A stretch of 47,708 nt of DNA from an uncultured Acetatifactor sp. (GCA_947627535.1 CANQWM010000019.1:1-47708), one strand, 5' to 3'; shown: positions 24,744 through 34,377, counted from the stretch's first letter. Notes: a model not told the origin generated them from the sequence alone. Made by a program: numbers and translations.

Positions 24744-27737
24744 TCATCTGCCTTTTTCCCGAAAGATCCGCTGTACCACTTCCACGGAAGGCACCATGTA
24801 CTCCTTCAGAACATTGCCTTCACTGTCGATGTAACCAAATTCCTCCAGCTTTCTTTCCGTCTCCCGGTCCACCACCTTCACCATGTCGTCCACCCGGGAT
24901 CTCAGCGTATCGCCCTGTACCACGATATCGTTAAAGGCATTGCTCAGCTCACGTTCCATCATGTAGCTTCCCAGCAGTCTGGGCGCCTCCAGAATGTTGG
25001 ACGCCTGCTCCATGATCACATCCTTATGCGCCGTGGGATAAGGCAGGTTTCCGAACGCCTCCAGATTTGCCGTGGGCCATATGTATTCGTCTCCGTACAT
25101 GATCTGAAGCATCTGTCCGAACTCCGCCTGGACTTCCGTGCTGGACCACCAGTCCATAAACTCCCATGCCTTTTCTTCTCTTTCATCGTCCGACCGGAAC
25201 ATCACCGTACTCTCCGCACCGCCGGAGCAGTACCGCAGGATCTCACCGGTCTCCGGATCCGCCAGTCCGGGGATCAGCGCAATATCCCAGGAGTTTGCGA
25301 TCTCAGGAGCAGCGTTCAAAATCAGGTTGTAGGAGTTAAAGTCCGCAATTCCTATAGGAAGGTCGCCGTTCCTGAAGTGCTGGTAAAAGTTGGGAACATC
25401 CACCGGCATATCGTATATGGTAAACAGTTCCGTCAGCTCCGTAATTCCTTCGATGGATGCCTCATCGTTCACGGTCAGATCCAGCGCCGTCTCCCCGTAA
25501 AGGGAACCCCCATGCTGGAAGATCAGAGGCGTTGTCCCGTGGAAGTTCCGCATGGCTGTCATGGAAGCGGTAGGATAATACACGTTCAGGCCCCTCATCT
25601 GCAGGTCGGGAAGCATTGCGATCAGCTCCTCCAGCGTATCGGGAGCCTCCAGTCCCAGCTTCTCCAGGATATCCGTCCGGTAGAACATGACATAGAAGTT
25701 CATGGTCTCCGGCAGAGAATACAAGCCGTCCCCGATCACGGAGGAAACCAGCAGACCTTCGCTGTACCGACCGAACACTTCCGTGAAATTGTCAAATTTC
25801 GTCAGATCCACCAAAGCGCCCCGGATTCCAAGCTCAAAGGGAATGGAATAGTTGATGCCGGTGGCGATGTCCGGCGTGTCGCCGGAAGCGTTGGCCAATA
25901 CCAGCTTGTTGGCGTCCGTCATGATGGACAGGTCTACCTCTATCCCCGTCTGGGCCGTAAACTGCTCATCGGTCATCTTCTGCATGATCTCCACATACTG
26001 TCTGGGTCTGTTCACCCAGACCTGAATATGGTTCTTATCCGTGTTGTCCACGGAGTACGAGGTTCCGAAGAAGGAATTGATAAACCGCTGTATGGACATC
26101 CAGATGATCTGGAAAATATTCAGCTTTTTCGGAAGCTTCGCGCCCTCCTGGTACACGTAGATCCTGTCGATGGAGAGGTTGTTGTCGTTAATCAGGTCAA
26201 TAAAGTTTGCGATCTGGGTATTGATGGAGTTCTGGCTGGTGGACAGCTCGTCGACCCTGTAGATCAGCTCGTTGGGATCGTCGCCCAAGCTCTTTAACTG
26301 CTTTGCCGCAATAATCAGATATGCGAAGGCTGCCACATCCTCGGGATCGCTCTCATCCACGAACTGCGTGCCGATCTCCGCCAGCTCATACAGACGGTCT
26401 ACCCATCCGTATAACCTGGGCTTTAAGTCGGGTATGTATCTGGTCAGGCTCAGATCCCTGTATTTGTCCTTGTTGGTTCCGACTACCTTTGTTACCTCCA
26501 GCGACAGATCATTGATCCCGTTCATGATCTCATCCACCTGCTCCAGTACATAGCGCAAATTTTCCGCACTGATGGTGGCGGAAATGGTGTGATAGCCCTC
26601 GTCAAGGTAAACGCTTAGGTTGTTCCCGTCGTTGTCCTGAAAGGTCATGGTCCGGTAACGGGTGGTATATTCCGCCTTTACGTTCTGGAACGCGGTGTTC
26701 GGGATCTCTCCGTCGATGCGCCAGTCCAGAAAAACAGGAAATTCGTTCTTGTCGGACTGCTTATAGTTCATGCCCAGATAGTAATAACCGGGTTTATCAA
26801 TATGAAAGAACCATGTGATCGTCTGGCCGGCGGTCTTGAAGGAAGCACTGTCCACCGTATTCAGCACGGTCTCCTTTGCGCTCAGCGGATACAGGGCCGC
26901 GTCATACTCGCCTGTGGCGTGAATGGAGGAATCGTTCCGCAGATAAAAATTTTCTCCCTGAATCGTGATCAGTTCGCTGCCTTCCGCTTTCTGGAAACCG
27001 GTATACTCCGGGATCACCTCCGGCTGCTCCAGGTACAGATTCCCTAAAAGGAAATTTCCTTCGCTGACCTGGATTTCAAGCTCATGAACGCCCTTCTCAA
27101 GCTGGATGCTTAAGGGCTGGGCGTACCGGTAGCTGCTGTCCGACACCGCCTTGCTTTCCCACTGGATCAGCTTGTCGGGCAGGGTTACGATCTCATTGCC
27201 GTAACGGTCAAGAGACGGCTCCTCACTCTGGCTCCATGTGGTTTCAAAGGAAAGGTTTCTGGTTTCATAAAAGGGATACTCCCCGTCTATCATCAGCGAA
27301 AATTCAATGGGGAGAATAGACTGGTCATAGGAGAGGTAATCAAACCCCAGCCAGTAAAGGGCCGTTGCCGGCACATCCACCGTCAGGTGCAGCACATCTC
27401 CCACAGACACATCCGCCACCGGATTTGCGTAATCATAGTTATCGCTCGTCAGAAAGGCCACGTCCGATTCAGACAGCGCTTTATCCACAGGAAACGTCAC
27501 CGTTTCCCCCGTGTATGCGGCCGCCGTATAATCAGCGCTGACAAGGGTATAGTTTGAAGTCAGTCTCTCGATGCTGAAAGTCTCTCCCAGCGCGGAACTC
27601 TGCTCCGATTCCGTCCCCTGCTCCGGTTCCGCACTGACGGTGACATATTCTCCAAAGAACATCTGGGCCGCCATACAGAACGCCAGCCCCGCCGCCATTA
27701 TCCTATGCCCACGACGTAATTTCTCTCTCCGCAGCAT
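24744..27737 (-). CDS. Very long extracellular solute-binding protein with N-terminal carbohydrate-binding-like modules
   Basis: This 997-residue protein has a signal peptide (about 1-37) without a clear lipobox. The first 370 residues contain two related beta modules: one includes YPFYETRNLSFETTW, and the other has FFHIDKPGYYYLGMNYKQS and DWRIDGEIPNTAFQNV. Both end in strands resembling YHTISATISAENL or VHELEIQVSEGNF, as in CBM-like folds. A helical spacer (about 375-560) precedes a family 1 sugar-binding fold (about 565-960) with DTPDIATGINYSIPFELG and a C-terminal WEFMDWWSSTEVQAEFGQ. Family 1 binding proteins usually have about 400-550 residues, so this is a fusion. GAGGAGG precedes the ATG. 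It is followed directly by two permease genes. Confidence 0.87.
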   Translation of the reverse strand: MLRREKLRRGHRIMAAGLAFCMAAQMFFGEYVTVSAEPEQGTESEQSSALGETFSIERLTSNYTLVSADYTAAAYTGETVTFPVDKALSESDVAFLTSDNYDYANPVADVSVGDVLHLTVDVPATALYWLGFDYLSYDQSILPIEFSLMIDGEYPFYETRNLSFETTWSQSEEPSLDRYGNEIVTLPDKLIQWESKAVSDSSYRYAQPLSIQLEKGVHELEIQVSEGNFLLGNLYLEQPEVIPEYTGFQKAEGSELITIQGENFYLRNDSSIHATGEYDAALYPLSAKETVLNTVDSASFKTAGQTITWFFHIDKPGYYYLGMNYKQSDKNEFPVFLDWRIDGEIPNTAFQNVKAEYTTRYRTMTFQDNDGNNLSVYLDEGYHTISATISAENLRYVLEQVDEIMNGINDLSLEVTKVVGTNKDKYRDLSLTRYIPDLKPRLYGWVDRLYELAEIGTQFVDESDPEDVAAFAYLIIAAKQLKSLGDDPNELIYRVDELSTSQNSINTQIANFIDLINDNNLSIDRIYVYQEGAKLPKKLNIFQIIWMSIQRFINSFFGTSYSVDNTDKNHIQVWVNRPRQYVEIMQKMTDEQFTAQTGIEVDLSIMTDANKLVLANASGDTPDIATGINYSIPFELGIRGALVDLTKFDNFTEVFGRYSEGLLVSSVIGDGLYSLPETMNFYVMFYRTDILEKLGLEAPDTLEELIAMLPDLQMRGLNVYYPTASMTAMRNFHGTTPLIFQHGGSLYGETALDLTVNDEASIEGITELTELFTIYDMPVDVPNFYQHFRNGDLPIGIADFNSYNLILNAAPEIANSWDIALIPGLADPETGEILRYCSGGAESTVMFRSDDEREEKAWEFMDWWSSTEVQAEFGQMLQIMYGDEYIWPTANLEAFGNLPYPTAHKDVIMEQASNILEAPRLLGSYMMERELSNAFNDIVVQGDTLRSRVDDMVKVVDRETERKLEEFGYIDSEGNVLKEYMVPSVEVVQRIFREKGR

Positions 27738-27807
27738 ATCGAACCTCCTCTACTCCTTTTCTCTTTATGGATTTCCGCTGTTTCCATCTTTTTCGCCGAT
27801 GCTGCCG

Positions 27808-29313
27808 TTAAACCGTCACTTCCAGATGCAGTACGCTGCACTTCGGAATCGTAAACTCCAGCCGGTTGTTTTCCACGCGGCATCCGGTAAAGCTCTCGGT
27901 ATGTACCCTGTTGGGATCGTCAAATGTGTTGTGATCCCGCATGCCGCCGGTGAGGATCGTTCCCGTTACCTCCCTGATCGCGGTATCCGCCAGGATTCCC
28001 TCGATCTCATAGTCTTTTTCGACGGAAAGGTTGTTGAGGGTGATATGGATCCTGCCGTCCTTTCCGAGAGATACGGACTCCGTGAGATTAGGCACCTTAT
28101 ATTCATCCTCAAGGCCGATCTCCTCGGATTCCACATAGCTGTCAAGCAGCTCCCCATCCTGATGGCACTTGAACATATGGAATACATGATAGGTGGGCGT
28201 CAGGATCATCTTGTCGCCCTCCGTCAGGATCACGGACTGGAGTACGTTGACCAGCTGGGCGATATTGGCCATCTTTACCCTGTCGCAGTGCTTGTTGAAA
28301 ATGTTCAGGTTGATGCCGGCTACCAGCGCGTCCCGCATGGTGTTCTGCTGGTACAGGAAGCCGGGGTTGGTTCCGGGCTCCACGTCGAACCAGGTTCCCC
28401 ATTCATCCACGATCATCCCGATCTTTTTGTCCTTGTCATACTGATCCATGATGGCGCCGTGCTGCCGGATCAGCTCATCCATGAACAGGGTCTTTTTCAG
28501 CGTCTTGTACCAGTCCTTCTCATCAAAGTCGGTGGCGCTCCCCTTATGCTCCCATCCGTTGGGATGCGTATAATAATGAAGAGACAGGCCGTTCATAAAG
28601 CCGTTTGCCCAGGAACCGCCGCCCTTATGGGTCGTCTCCAGCACTCCCCTGGTCCAGTTGTAATCGTCTACATTGGCGCCGCAGGCAATTTTATAGATGG
28701 GCTTTTTCGCGTCATAAGTCCGGACATAAGTCTGGTAATGGCGGTACAGATTTCCGTAATACTCGGGATTCATATTGCCGCCGCAGCCCCAGTTCTCGTT
28801 GCCTACGCCGAAATAGTCCACCCGGAAGGGAGCCTCGTGTCCGTTCTGTTTTCTCAGCTCCGCCATGGGAGACACGCCCTCAAAGGTCATGTACTCCACC
28901 CATTCGCTCATCTCCCGGACGCTGCCGCTTCCCACGTTTCCGTTTATGTATGTCTTACAGCCCAGCTGACGGCACAGTTCCATGAACTCATGGGTTCCGA
29001 AGCTGTTGTCCTCCACCACGCCGCCCCAGTGGGTATTGATCATCCTTTTCCGCTTCTCCTTGGGGCCGATCCCGTCCATCCAGTGATATTCGTCGGCAAA
29101 ACATCCGCCCGGCCAGCGCAGCACCGGAATCTGCATTTCCTTCAGCGCGTTCACTACGTCATTGCGCATGCCGTTGGTGTTGGGAATGGGAGAGTCCTCT
29201 CCCACATAAAGTCCCTCATAGATGCATCTTCCGAGATGCTCGGAGAAATGACCCTGCAGTTCCTTATTGATATGGCCTTTTTTGTTTTGGGGATTGACAT
29301 ACAGTTTGAACAT
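27808..29313 (-). CDS. abfA: GH51 alpha-L-arabinofuranosidase
   Basis: This 501-residue intracellular enzyme is of normal GH51 length. The acid/base is E173 in [13 protein letters not shown] and the nucleophile E304 in [23 protein letters not shown] is the family's substrate-binding signature. The TIM barrel fills about 15-380 and a beta sandwich the rest. It removes terminal alpha-L-arabinofuranosyl residues from imported oligosaccharides, giving L-arabinose. AGGAGA precedes the ATG at 29313. It is the first gene of the minus-strand series, about 190 bases after the promoter at 29513-29541, and faces the ArsR-like regulator gene. Confidence 0.95.
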   Translation of the reverse strand: MFKLYVNPQNKKGHINKELQGHFSEHLGRCIYEGLYVGEDSPIPNTNGMRNDVVNALKEMQIPVLRWPGGCFADEYHWMDGIGPKEKRKRMINTHWGGVVEDNSFGTHEFMELCRQLGCKTYINGNVGSGSVREMSEWVEYMTFEGVSPMAELRKQNGHEAPFRVDYFGVGNENWGCGGNMNPEYYGNLYRHYQTYVRTYDAKKPIYKIACGANVDDYNWTRGVLETTHKGGGSWANGFMNGLSLHYYTHPNGWEHKGSATDFDEKDWYKTLKKTLFMDELIRQHGAIMDQYDKDKKIGMIVDEWGTWFDVEPGTNPGFLYQQNTMRDALVAGINLNIFNKHCDRVKMANIAQLVNVLQSVILTEGDKMILTPTYHVFHMFKCHQDGELLDSYVESEEIGLEDEYKVPNLTESVSLGKDGRIHITLNNLSVEKDYEIEGILADTAIREVTGTILTGGMRDHNTFDDPNRVHTESFTGCRVENNRLEFTIPKCSVLHLEVTV

Positions 29314-29472
29314 GAATTCCCGTCTCCTTTAGCTTAATAATATTCAGATTGCCGCAAAAAACATTCTTTTTCCGTTCATCCTTTGTACACTTTATCCAAA
29401 TATTTTAGTACGAAATGAAAGATACGGCACATATTCTGGATTTTGTAGTATTTTAATGATTTTTATTAAAGT

Positions 29473-29635
29473 TTTTACTTAACTATTAGTGTTTTTGCTC
29501 AACCTTACCTTTAATGTACTCCATTTTTTTTGATCTGTCAACAAACATTTTTACTTTCCGCAGTAAAATTTCAGGGTGCCGTTTTGTAAAATATGCACAA
29601 AAAATTTCTCTCTTTTTAATATTTTCAGAGTAAAA
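29473..29635. promoter_or_regulatory. Repeated TTTTACT/AGTAAAA heptamers, candidate operators
   Basis: The heptamer occurs at 29473-29479 and 29549-29555 in one orientation and at 29562-29568 and 29629-29635 in the other. The middle two form a perfect inverted repeat with a 6-bp spacer, just upstream of the minus-strand -35 box. This suits a dimeric ArsR-like regulator encoded next door. The 500-base divergent gap is very AT-rich, so some copies may be chance. Confidence 0.35.
29513..29541 (-). promoter_or_regulatory. Promoter of the arabinan utilisation series
   Basis: On the minus strand a perfect TTGACA (29541-29536) and TACATT (29518-29513) are 17 bp apart. The predicted leader before the GH51 start is about 190 bases and AT-rich. 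Confidence 0.6.
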
Positions 29636-29669
29636 CAAAAAAACAGAAAAATTCTTTACTGTTTTCATA

Positions 29670-29698
29670 TTGACTTAAACTTTCCCTGTGCCTATAAT
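29670..29698 (+). promoter_or_regulatory. Promoter of the ArsR-like regulator gene
   Basis: TTGACT (29670-29675) and a perfect TATAAT (29693-29698) are 17 bp apart. The predicted leader is about 108 bases. Confidence 0.7.
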
Positions 29699-29812
29699 GA
29701 ACTCAAAAATAGGAACTGACAGGATCGGCCAGGCATAAGCGGCGGCTTCCGAAGGGAAAACGCCGATGCTGCAAACGAAAAACGACCGATACCGCCGGGA
29801 CGGGAGGATATC

Positions 29813-30727
29813 TTGCTGTACTTACAGTCATTAAAGGACGCGGAGGAGGTCTTTAAGGCGCTGAGCGCTCCCATGCGTCTGCAGATCATGGAACTTATTT
29901 ATAAGGAAGAGCTTAGCATGAACGATCTGGCAAAAATGCTGAACGTGACCAACAGCGCCATCTCTCTTCATGTGGGAAAACTGGAAAGCGCGGGTCTTGT
30001 CACGATCCGGACCACCTCCGGGAAAAGGGGGTTGATGAAGATCGTACAGCCGGTATATTCCCGGATGATGGTGGATATGATACCGCAGTCCGCGCCCAGG
30101 CATTGTTATCAGGACGAGATCGCCGTGGGGCATTATACAGCCTGCGACGCGCACCCCACCTGCGGTCTCGCTACCACGGCCCATATTATCGGAGAGCTGG
30201 ACGATCCCAGAGTATTTTCCTATCCGGAGCGGTTTCGGGCAGGCATTCTCTGGATGGGCTACGGCAGCGTCACTTACAACCTGCCGAACCGCCTGAGCGC
30301 GGGCCAGATCCCGCAGGAACTTCAGATCTCTTTTGAAATTTCCTCCGAGTGTCCCGAGATCAACGAAGACTACCCCAGCGATATCTACTTCGACATCAAC
30401 GGCATTTCTCTCGGCAATTGGGTCAGCCCCGGCGACTACGGTTCCAGAAAGGGAATGCTCTCCCCCTTCTGGTGGCCGGAGCTGCTGAATCAGTACGGGC
30501 TGTTAAAGACACTGATCATCAACTCCGAGGGAACCTTTATCGACGGCACCCATAGAATATCTAAAACGAAGCTTAACGATCTGCATATTGATTACAACAG
30601 CACCATCAATTTTACTCTCTCCGTTCCCAAGGAGACCGCAAACTGCGGCGGACTGACGCTGTTTGGAGAAGATTTCGGGGACTACAAGCAGGATATCAGG
30701 GTGAAAATGTACTATGACAAAGCCTGA
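29813..30727 (+). CDS. ArsR-like transcriptional regulator with a large C-terminal ligand domain
   Basis: This 304-residue protein has a winged helix-turn-helix (about 8-80): VFKALSAPMRLQIMELIY, then SMNDLAKMLNVTNSAISLHV. The C-terminal region of about 210 residues contains a Cys/His-rich hinge (PRHC, GHYTACDAHPTCGL, about 96-120) and a beta-rich part. Similar regulators stand next to arabinosidase genes in other Firmicutes. The start is TTG at 29813, preceded by GGGAGG; there is no earlier ATG. It is divergent from the GH51 gene, so it probably controls the arabinan series in response to an arabinose-type ligand. It could be a repressor or an activator; the sequence does not decide. The metal-binding cysteines of classic ArsR proteins are not present in the helix. 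Confidence 0.85.
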   Translation: MLYLQSLKDAEEVFKALSAPMRLQIMELIYKEELSMNDLAKMLNVTNSAISLHVGKLESAGLVTIRTTSGKRGLMKIVQPVYSRMMVDMIPQSAPRHCYQDEIAVGHYTACDAHPTCGLATTAHIIGELDDPRVFSYPERFRAGILWMGYGSVTYNLPNRLSAGQIPQELQISFEISSECPEINEDYPSDIYFDINGISLGNWVSPGDYGSRKGMLSPFWWPELLNQYGLLKTLIINSEGTFIDGTHRISKTKLNDLHIDYNSTINFTLSVPKETANCGGLTLFGEDFGDYKQDIRVKMYYDKA

Positions 30728-30744
30728 ATTAACAGGATATTACA

Positions 30745-30906
30745 TATCAGTTCAGCCGACAGCCGTATACAGCGGAAAATCGTGCTCGCACGAATTTTTC
30801 GATGAATACGGCTGCCGAGGGAGCGCCATTTTATGAGCAAAGGCAGGCGCGCAGCGCCGAATAGCGCGTTAGCGCGGCTTTGCGAATGGCGCGGGCTGAA
30901 CTGATA
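30745..30906. repeat. Cruciform-like palindromic element of about 160 bp
   Basis: Perfect 13-bp terminal inverted repeats (TATCAGTTCAGCC at 30745-30757, complement at 30894-30906) enclose nested stems. CAGCCGTAT at 30760-30768 pairs with 30806-30814, a CGTGC/GCACG hairpin lies at 30781-30792, GCGCCATT at 30823-30830 pairs with 30885-30892, and a GC-rich arm fills 30850-30880. It codes for nothing. It looks like a MITE or REP-type repeat, or a structured RNA at the 3' end of the regulator message. I see no second copy in the window. Confidence 0.65.
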
Positions 30907-30936
30907 CTATTGGACAAAATTGGAAATTTCCCCATA

Positions 30937-30965
30937 TTGCAAATTTCTGTATCTCATGATATCAT
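30937..30965 (+). promoter_or_regulatory. Probable promoter of the surface-protein gene
   Basis: TTGCAA (30937-30942) and TATCAT (30960-30965) are 17 bp apart. The leader that follows contains a GC-rich hairpin near 30986-31016 without a T run. Confidence 0.45.
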
Positions 30966-31068
30966 GATTCCAAAACAAAAGAGGGGCGGGATCGTCCGCC
31001 GTTACGGCGTCCCGCGATAACAACACGATCATACTGATATAAAATGAGGAGGAAAGGAGAAAAATGCT

Positions 31069-34000
31069 ATGAAGAACAACAGATTATGGAACCGGCTGCG
31101 CAGAAATCTTGCCCTGCTGCTGTGCGGTGTAATGATGTTTTCCGTGATTGGCATGGTGTATGCGGAAGAGACGCCGCCTGCGGGAACATCAACCATCTCC
31201 GGCGGAGGTACTTCCGGTGGAGATGTCTCCGGTGGAGATGTTTCCGGCGGAGATTCAGGAGGCGGGAGCGAAAGCGGACCCACCGTAGCGCTCAGGACCC
31301 TTGATATCAAAAGCGGCATGAGCAAAATCAGTGACAATAACCGTGAGATGCCCCAGGAATATCTTCTGGACGGTTCCGCGGTCTTAACGGAGGACAGGGT
31401 GCTGCCCGCCAACCTGGACAAACTGGCGCCCGCGATAGAGGGCTGGACTTTCCAAGGCTGGTACACCGCTCCTGTCAAATACGCTTTCTGGGGTGACAAG
31501 TCCGGCACCAAATATCAGGAAACCGAGCCCCTTCCTTTTTCAGTGGACTGCGACGGCAACGCATACAATTATACCGTGGACAAGGAAAAATACCCCAATG
31601 CAATTCATTCCATGACGGGTTACTGGTACTGGCTTTCCACTCTGGCGAGTGAAGGCAGAAAGGTTAACCCCGGGGATCAGCTGAAGGAGGAGGAAACAGC
31701 GCTTTACGCTCTCTACAAGCCTGTCACGATCACTTACAAGCTGGATTATAACGGCTGGAACCGGAATACCGGGGTCCTCTCCTGCGACCGCCAGTGCGGC
31801 ACTCCCTTCGGCGGCAACGACGTGGATGAAAACGGCTGGTCCGGCTATGTATTCGACGGCTGGTATCCTGAGGGCGGCAGCGAACAGATGTCCTTCTATT
31901 CCATTCCCCAGAACGGTACGCGCTATGTGGCCCACTGGCACAGCACGGACGGAAAGATCACCTGGGAAAATTACAAGGATCAGGGCTATACCAATGTGAC
32001 CAGCGTCACCATGAAGGACGGAAGCGTAGGCGGCGGGAGGGTCCTGGGAGAGACATTGCCGCTTTATGCCTGCGCAAAAAATTCCCGGACCATTGACGTG
32101 GCGGTCAGCCCCGCCGACAGCGGCGTGACGAAGCTGAATTGGAGTGTTACCGGCGACACAGACGTCGTAAGTCTTGATGTGCGCAGCAACGGCATGCGGG
32201 CCATTGTAACCGCCACCGGCAAGGTGGGGAAAGCCACGATCACCGTTGCATCCGGCAACGGCTGTTCCGACAGCGTCACCGTGGACACCTCCGAACATGC
32301 TTTTGACAAGAGCGAAGTTACAAAATGGGGCAACTGTAAGGAGCCGACCCATATTATCTATACCTGCGTATACTGCGGTAAGACAAAGACGGAGGACTCT
32401 TTGAAGAAGCACGACTACGCTTACCGCGATGTCCCCGCCACCTGTACCGAACCTCATAAATGGGTGCATTACTGCAAGGTCTGCGGCGCGTTGGATCCCG
32501 CGAATGACATGATCCGCGAACCTGCAAAGGGACATGATTTCAATATTTTCCAGGCTGTAGGCTGCGGCGGCACCACGACCACCAAGATCTGCCAGACCTG
32601 CGGCTATACCGAGGTCAACAGTGATCCCAACGCCGCTTCCCATAGCTGGTCGAACGAATATACCATTGACAAGCGGCCCACCTGCAACAGCGAGGGCAGC
32701 CAGTCCATCAAATGCCTGAGCTGCGGAGCCACAAAACCGGACAGCAGCGTTGTAATCGCTCCGGATCCTTCTCTCCACGTCTGGAGCCCATGGATCGTGG
32801 AGGAGGAAGCTACCGAAACGGAAGCAGGGTCCCAGTCCCGTACCTGCTCCGTCTGTGGAATGACAGACACCCGCGCAATTCCGCCCACATCCTATAAGGT
32901 GGACGATGACGCCATTACCGGCGATATGACCGTAAACGGCTCCGACCAGCTGGCCGATCAGGCGCAGGCTGACGCCGCCATTCTGAACACCTTGAACATG
33001 CTTTTGAAGAACGGCAGCCTGCTGGGCGAAGACATTCGTTTCGCCGCTATCCTGCGGCAGCGCCTTTCTACAGAGATACGTGTTACAACAGTGGCATCGC
33101 CGGAAAATGCCGGTGACGCTGGCAAGTTCAACACCATACTTGGCGACGGTTCCACCGTTCACTACATGGACATTGATATTTTTGTCAAGGCCGGGAATGA
33201 GAATATCGGACGTATTACCCAGACGGCGGGAACCATGACCTTCGGTGTAAAGCTTCCGGCGGGCGGCCGGATCATTCGGGTGCTCCGGGCTCACGAAGGC
33301 ACAGTGGAAGCCATCCCCAGCTGGGTGGAGGGTGATATGGTATACTTCTCCACCGATAAGTTCTCTACCTTTGCAGTCAGCGCCTGCAACGATATTTCCG
33401 CAGCCATGGCAGATGCCATTCCGGACCAGACCTACAGCGGTTCCGAGAAAAGGCCTGCGGTAAGGCTGACGATCAATGGCGGCCAGACTCTGACGGAGGG
33501 CGTGGATTACAGCCTTTCCTACAAAGATAATGTGAATGAGGGAACCGCATCGGTTGTCATTACCGGCATGGGCGCCTTTGCCGGAAGCAGTAAGACGGTG
33601 AACTTCAACATTGTCAAGTCCGGCAGCGGAAACAACGGCGGTCATAATAACAGCGCACCTTCCGATTCCGTATGGAACAGCAGGGTAGATGTGAACTGGA
33701 ACGCCGCATCAGCCGCACTGGATAAGGCTGCCGAGGGCTCCAACGTATCTGTTTCTACCGGTACTGAGTTTGTGATCCCTGTTTCCATACAGAACCGCGT
33801 GGCGAAGGACAATGTCACACTGGCATGTCACCCCGCGGGCACGGATATCACAGTTACGCTCTCTTCTTACAACGTAAAGGCGGCAAAGCAGGATATTACA
33901 TTCAGCGTTACCAATAAAGCGGATATTCCCGCAGCTGCAAGTAAAGAAGTGACAGATACAGCCCTGTTCAGCAGAGTTCTGAATATTGGGCAGAAAAGCT

Positions 34001-34368
34001 TTTTCCCGCAGAAGCTGGATGTGCATATGGCGCTTGGCGCTCAGTATGCCGGAAGACTTGCGGTGATGTATTCTTACGATGAGATCACCGGCAGTATGCG
34101 GTATGAGAGTTCGTTCCGGATTACAGAGGAAGGTCTGGCAATGTTCCCGCTGCAGCGGGGCGATGAGTATATCATCGTGGTAACGGACAGCATTGTCCGG
34201 AAGACAGCCACAGCGGCTGGAAACTACCGGGTCGCTGCGGGAGACACGCTTTCCAGGATTGCCGCGAAAAACGGTATCACCCTGACGGATCTATTAAAGG
34301 CAAATCCGCAGATCAGGAATAGGAACCGGATCCACATCGGCGACATGATCGCAATACCTAACAGATAA
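31069..34368 (+). CDS. Secreted multidomain surface protein ending in a LysM domain
   Basis: This 1099-residue protein has a signal peptide (about 1-33) and a Gly-rich linker with repeated GGDVS units (about 45-65). InlB/Listeria-Bacteroides-type repeats follow (WTFQGWYTAP, YVFDGWYPEGG, then YVAHWHS). An Ig-like Big_2-type domain lies at about 340-400. Several CxxC ribbon modules (CVYCGK, CKVCGA, CQTCGY, CLSCGA, CSVCGM; about 420-610) come next. A further Ig-like part contains PDQTYSGSEKRPAVRLTING (about 785-850), and the C-terminal LysM domain is at 1053-1099 (YRVAAGDTLSRIAAKNG), which binds peptidoglycan. There is no LPxTG signal, so cell-wall binding relies on LysM. GAGGAAAGGAG precedes the ATG. 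An adhesin or cell-wall role is inferred. Confidence 0.85.
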   Translation: MKNNRLWNRLRRNLALLLCGVMMFSVIGMVYAEETPPAGTSTISGGGTSGGDVSGGDVSGGDSGGGSESGPTVALRTLDIKSGMSKISDNNREMPQEYLLDGSAVLTEDRVLPANLDKLAPAIEGWTFQGWYTAPVKYAFWGDKSGTKYQETEPLPFSVDCDGNAYNYTVDKEKYPNAIHSMTGYWYWLSTLASEGRKVNPGDQLKEEETALYALYKPVTITYKLDYNGWNRNTGVLSCDRQCGTPFGGNDVDENGWSGYVFDGWYPEGGSEQMSFYSIPQNGTRYVAHWHSTDGKITWENYKDQGYTNVTSVTMKDGSVGGGRVLGETLPLYACAKNSRTIDVAVSPADSGVTKLNWSVTGDTDVVSLDVRSNGMRAIVTATGKVGKATITVASGNGCSDSVTVDTSEHAFDKSEVTKWGNCKEPTHIIYTCVYCGKTKTEDSLKKHDYAYRDVPATCTEPHKWVHYCKVCGALDPANDMIREPAKGHDFNIFQAVGCGGTTTTKICQTCGYTEVNSDPNAASHSWSNEYTIDKRPTCNSEGSQSIKCLSCGATKPDSSVVIAPDPSLHVWSPWIVEEEATETEAGSQSRTCSVCGMTDTRAIPPTSYKVDDDAITGDMTVNGSDQLADQAQADAAILNTLNMLLKNGSLLGEDIRFAAILRQRLSTEIRVTTVASPENAGDAGKFNTILGDGSTVHYMDIDIFVKAGNENIGRITQTAGTMTFGVKLPAGGRIIRVLRAHEGTVEAIPSWVEGDMVYFSTDKFSTFAVSACNDISAAMADAIPDQTYSGSEKRPAVRLTINGGQTLTEGVDYSLSYKDNVNEGTASVVITGMGAFAGSSKTVNFNIVKSGSGNNGGHNNSAPSDSVWNSRVDVNWNAASAALDKAAEGSNVSVSTGTEFVIPVSIQNRVAKDNVTLACHPAGTDITVTLSSYNVKAAKQDITFSVTNKADIPAAASKEVTDTALFSRVLNIGQKSFFPQKLDVHMALGAQYAGRLAVMYSYDEITGSMRYESSFRITEEGLAMFPLQRGDEYIIVVTDSIVRKTATAAGNYRVAAGDTLSRIAAKNGITLTDLLKANPQIRNRNRIHIGDMIAIPNR

Positions 34369-34377
34369 ACAAAAGAA

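Noticed and set aside
29486..29668. A 60-codon minus-strand frame in the divergent control region
   Set aside because: It overlaps two predicted promoters, has no ribosome site and is AT-rich by composition only.
31540..33645. A 701-codon open frame antisense to the LysM surface protein
   Set aside because: It has no ribosome site, an unlikely protein composition, and lies wholly opposite a gene with signal peptide, known repeats and LysM. It is a by-product of GC-rich codon use.
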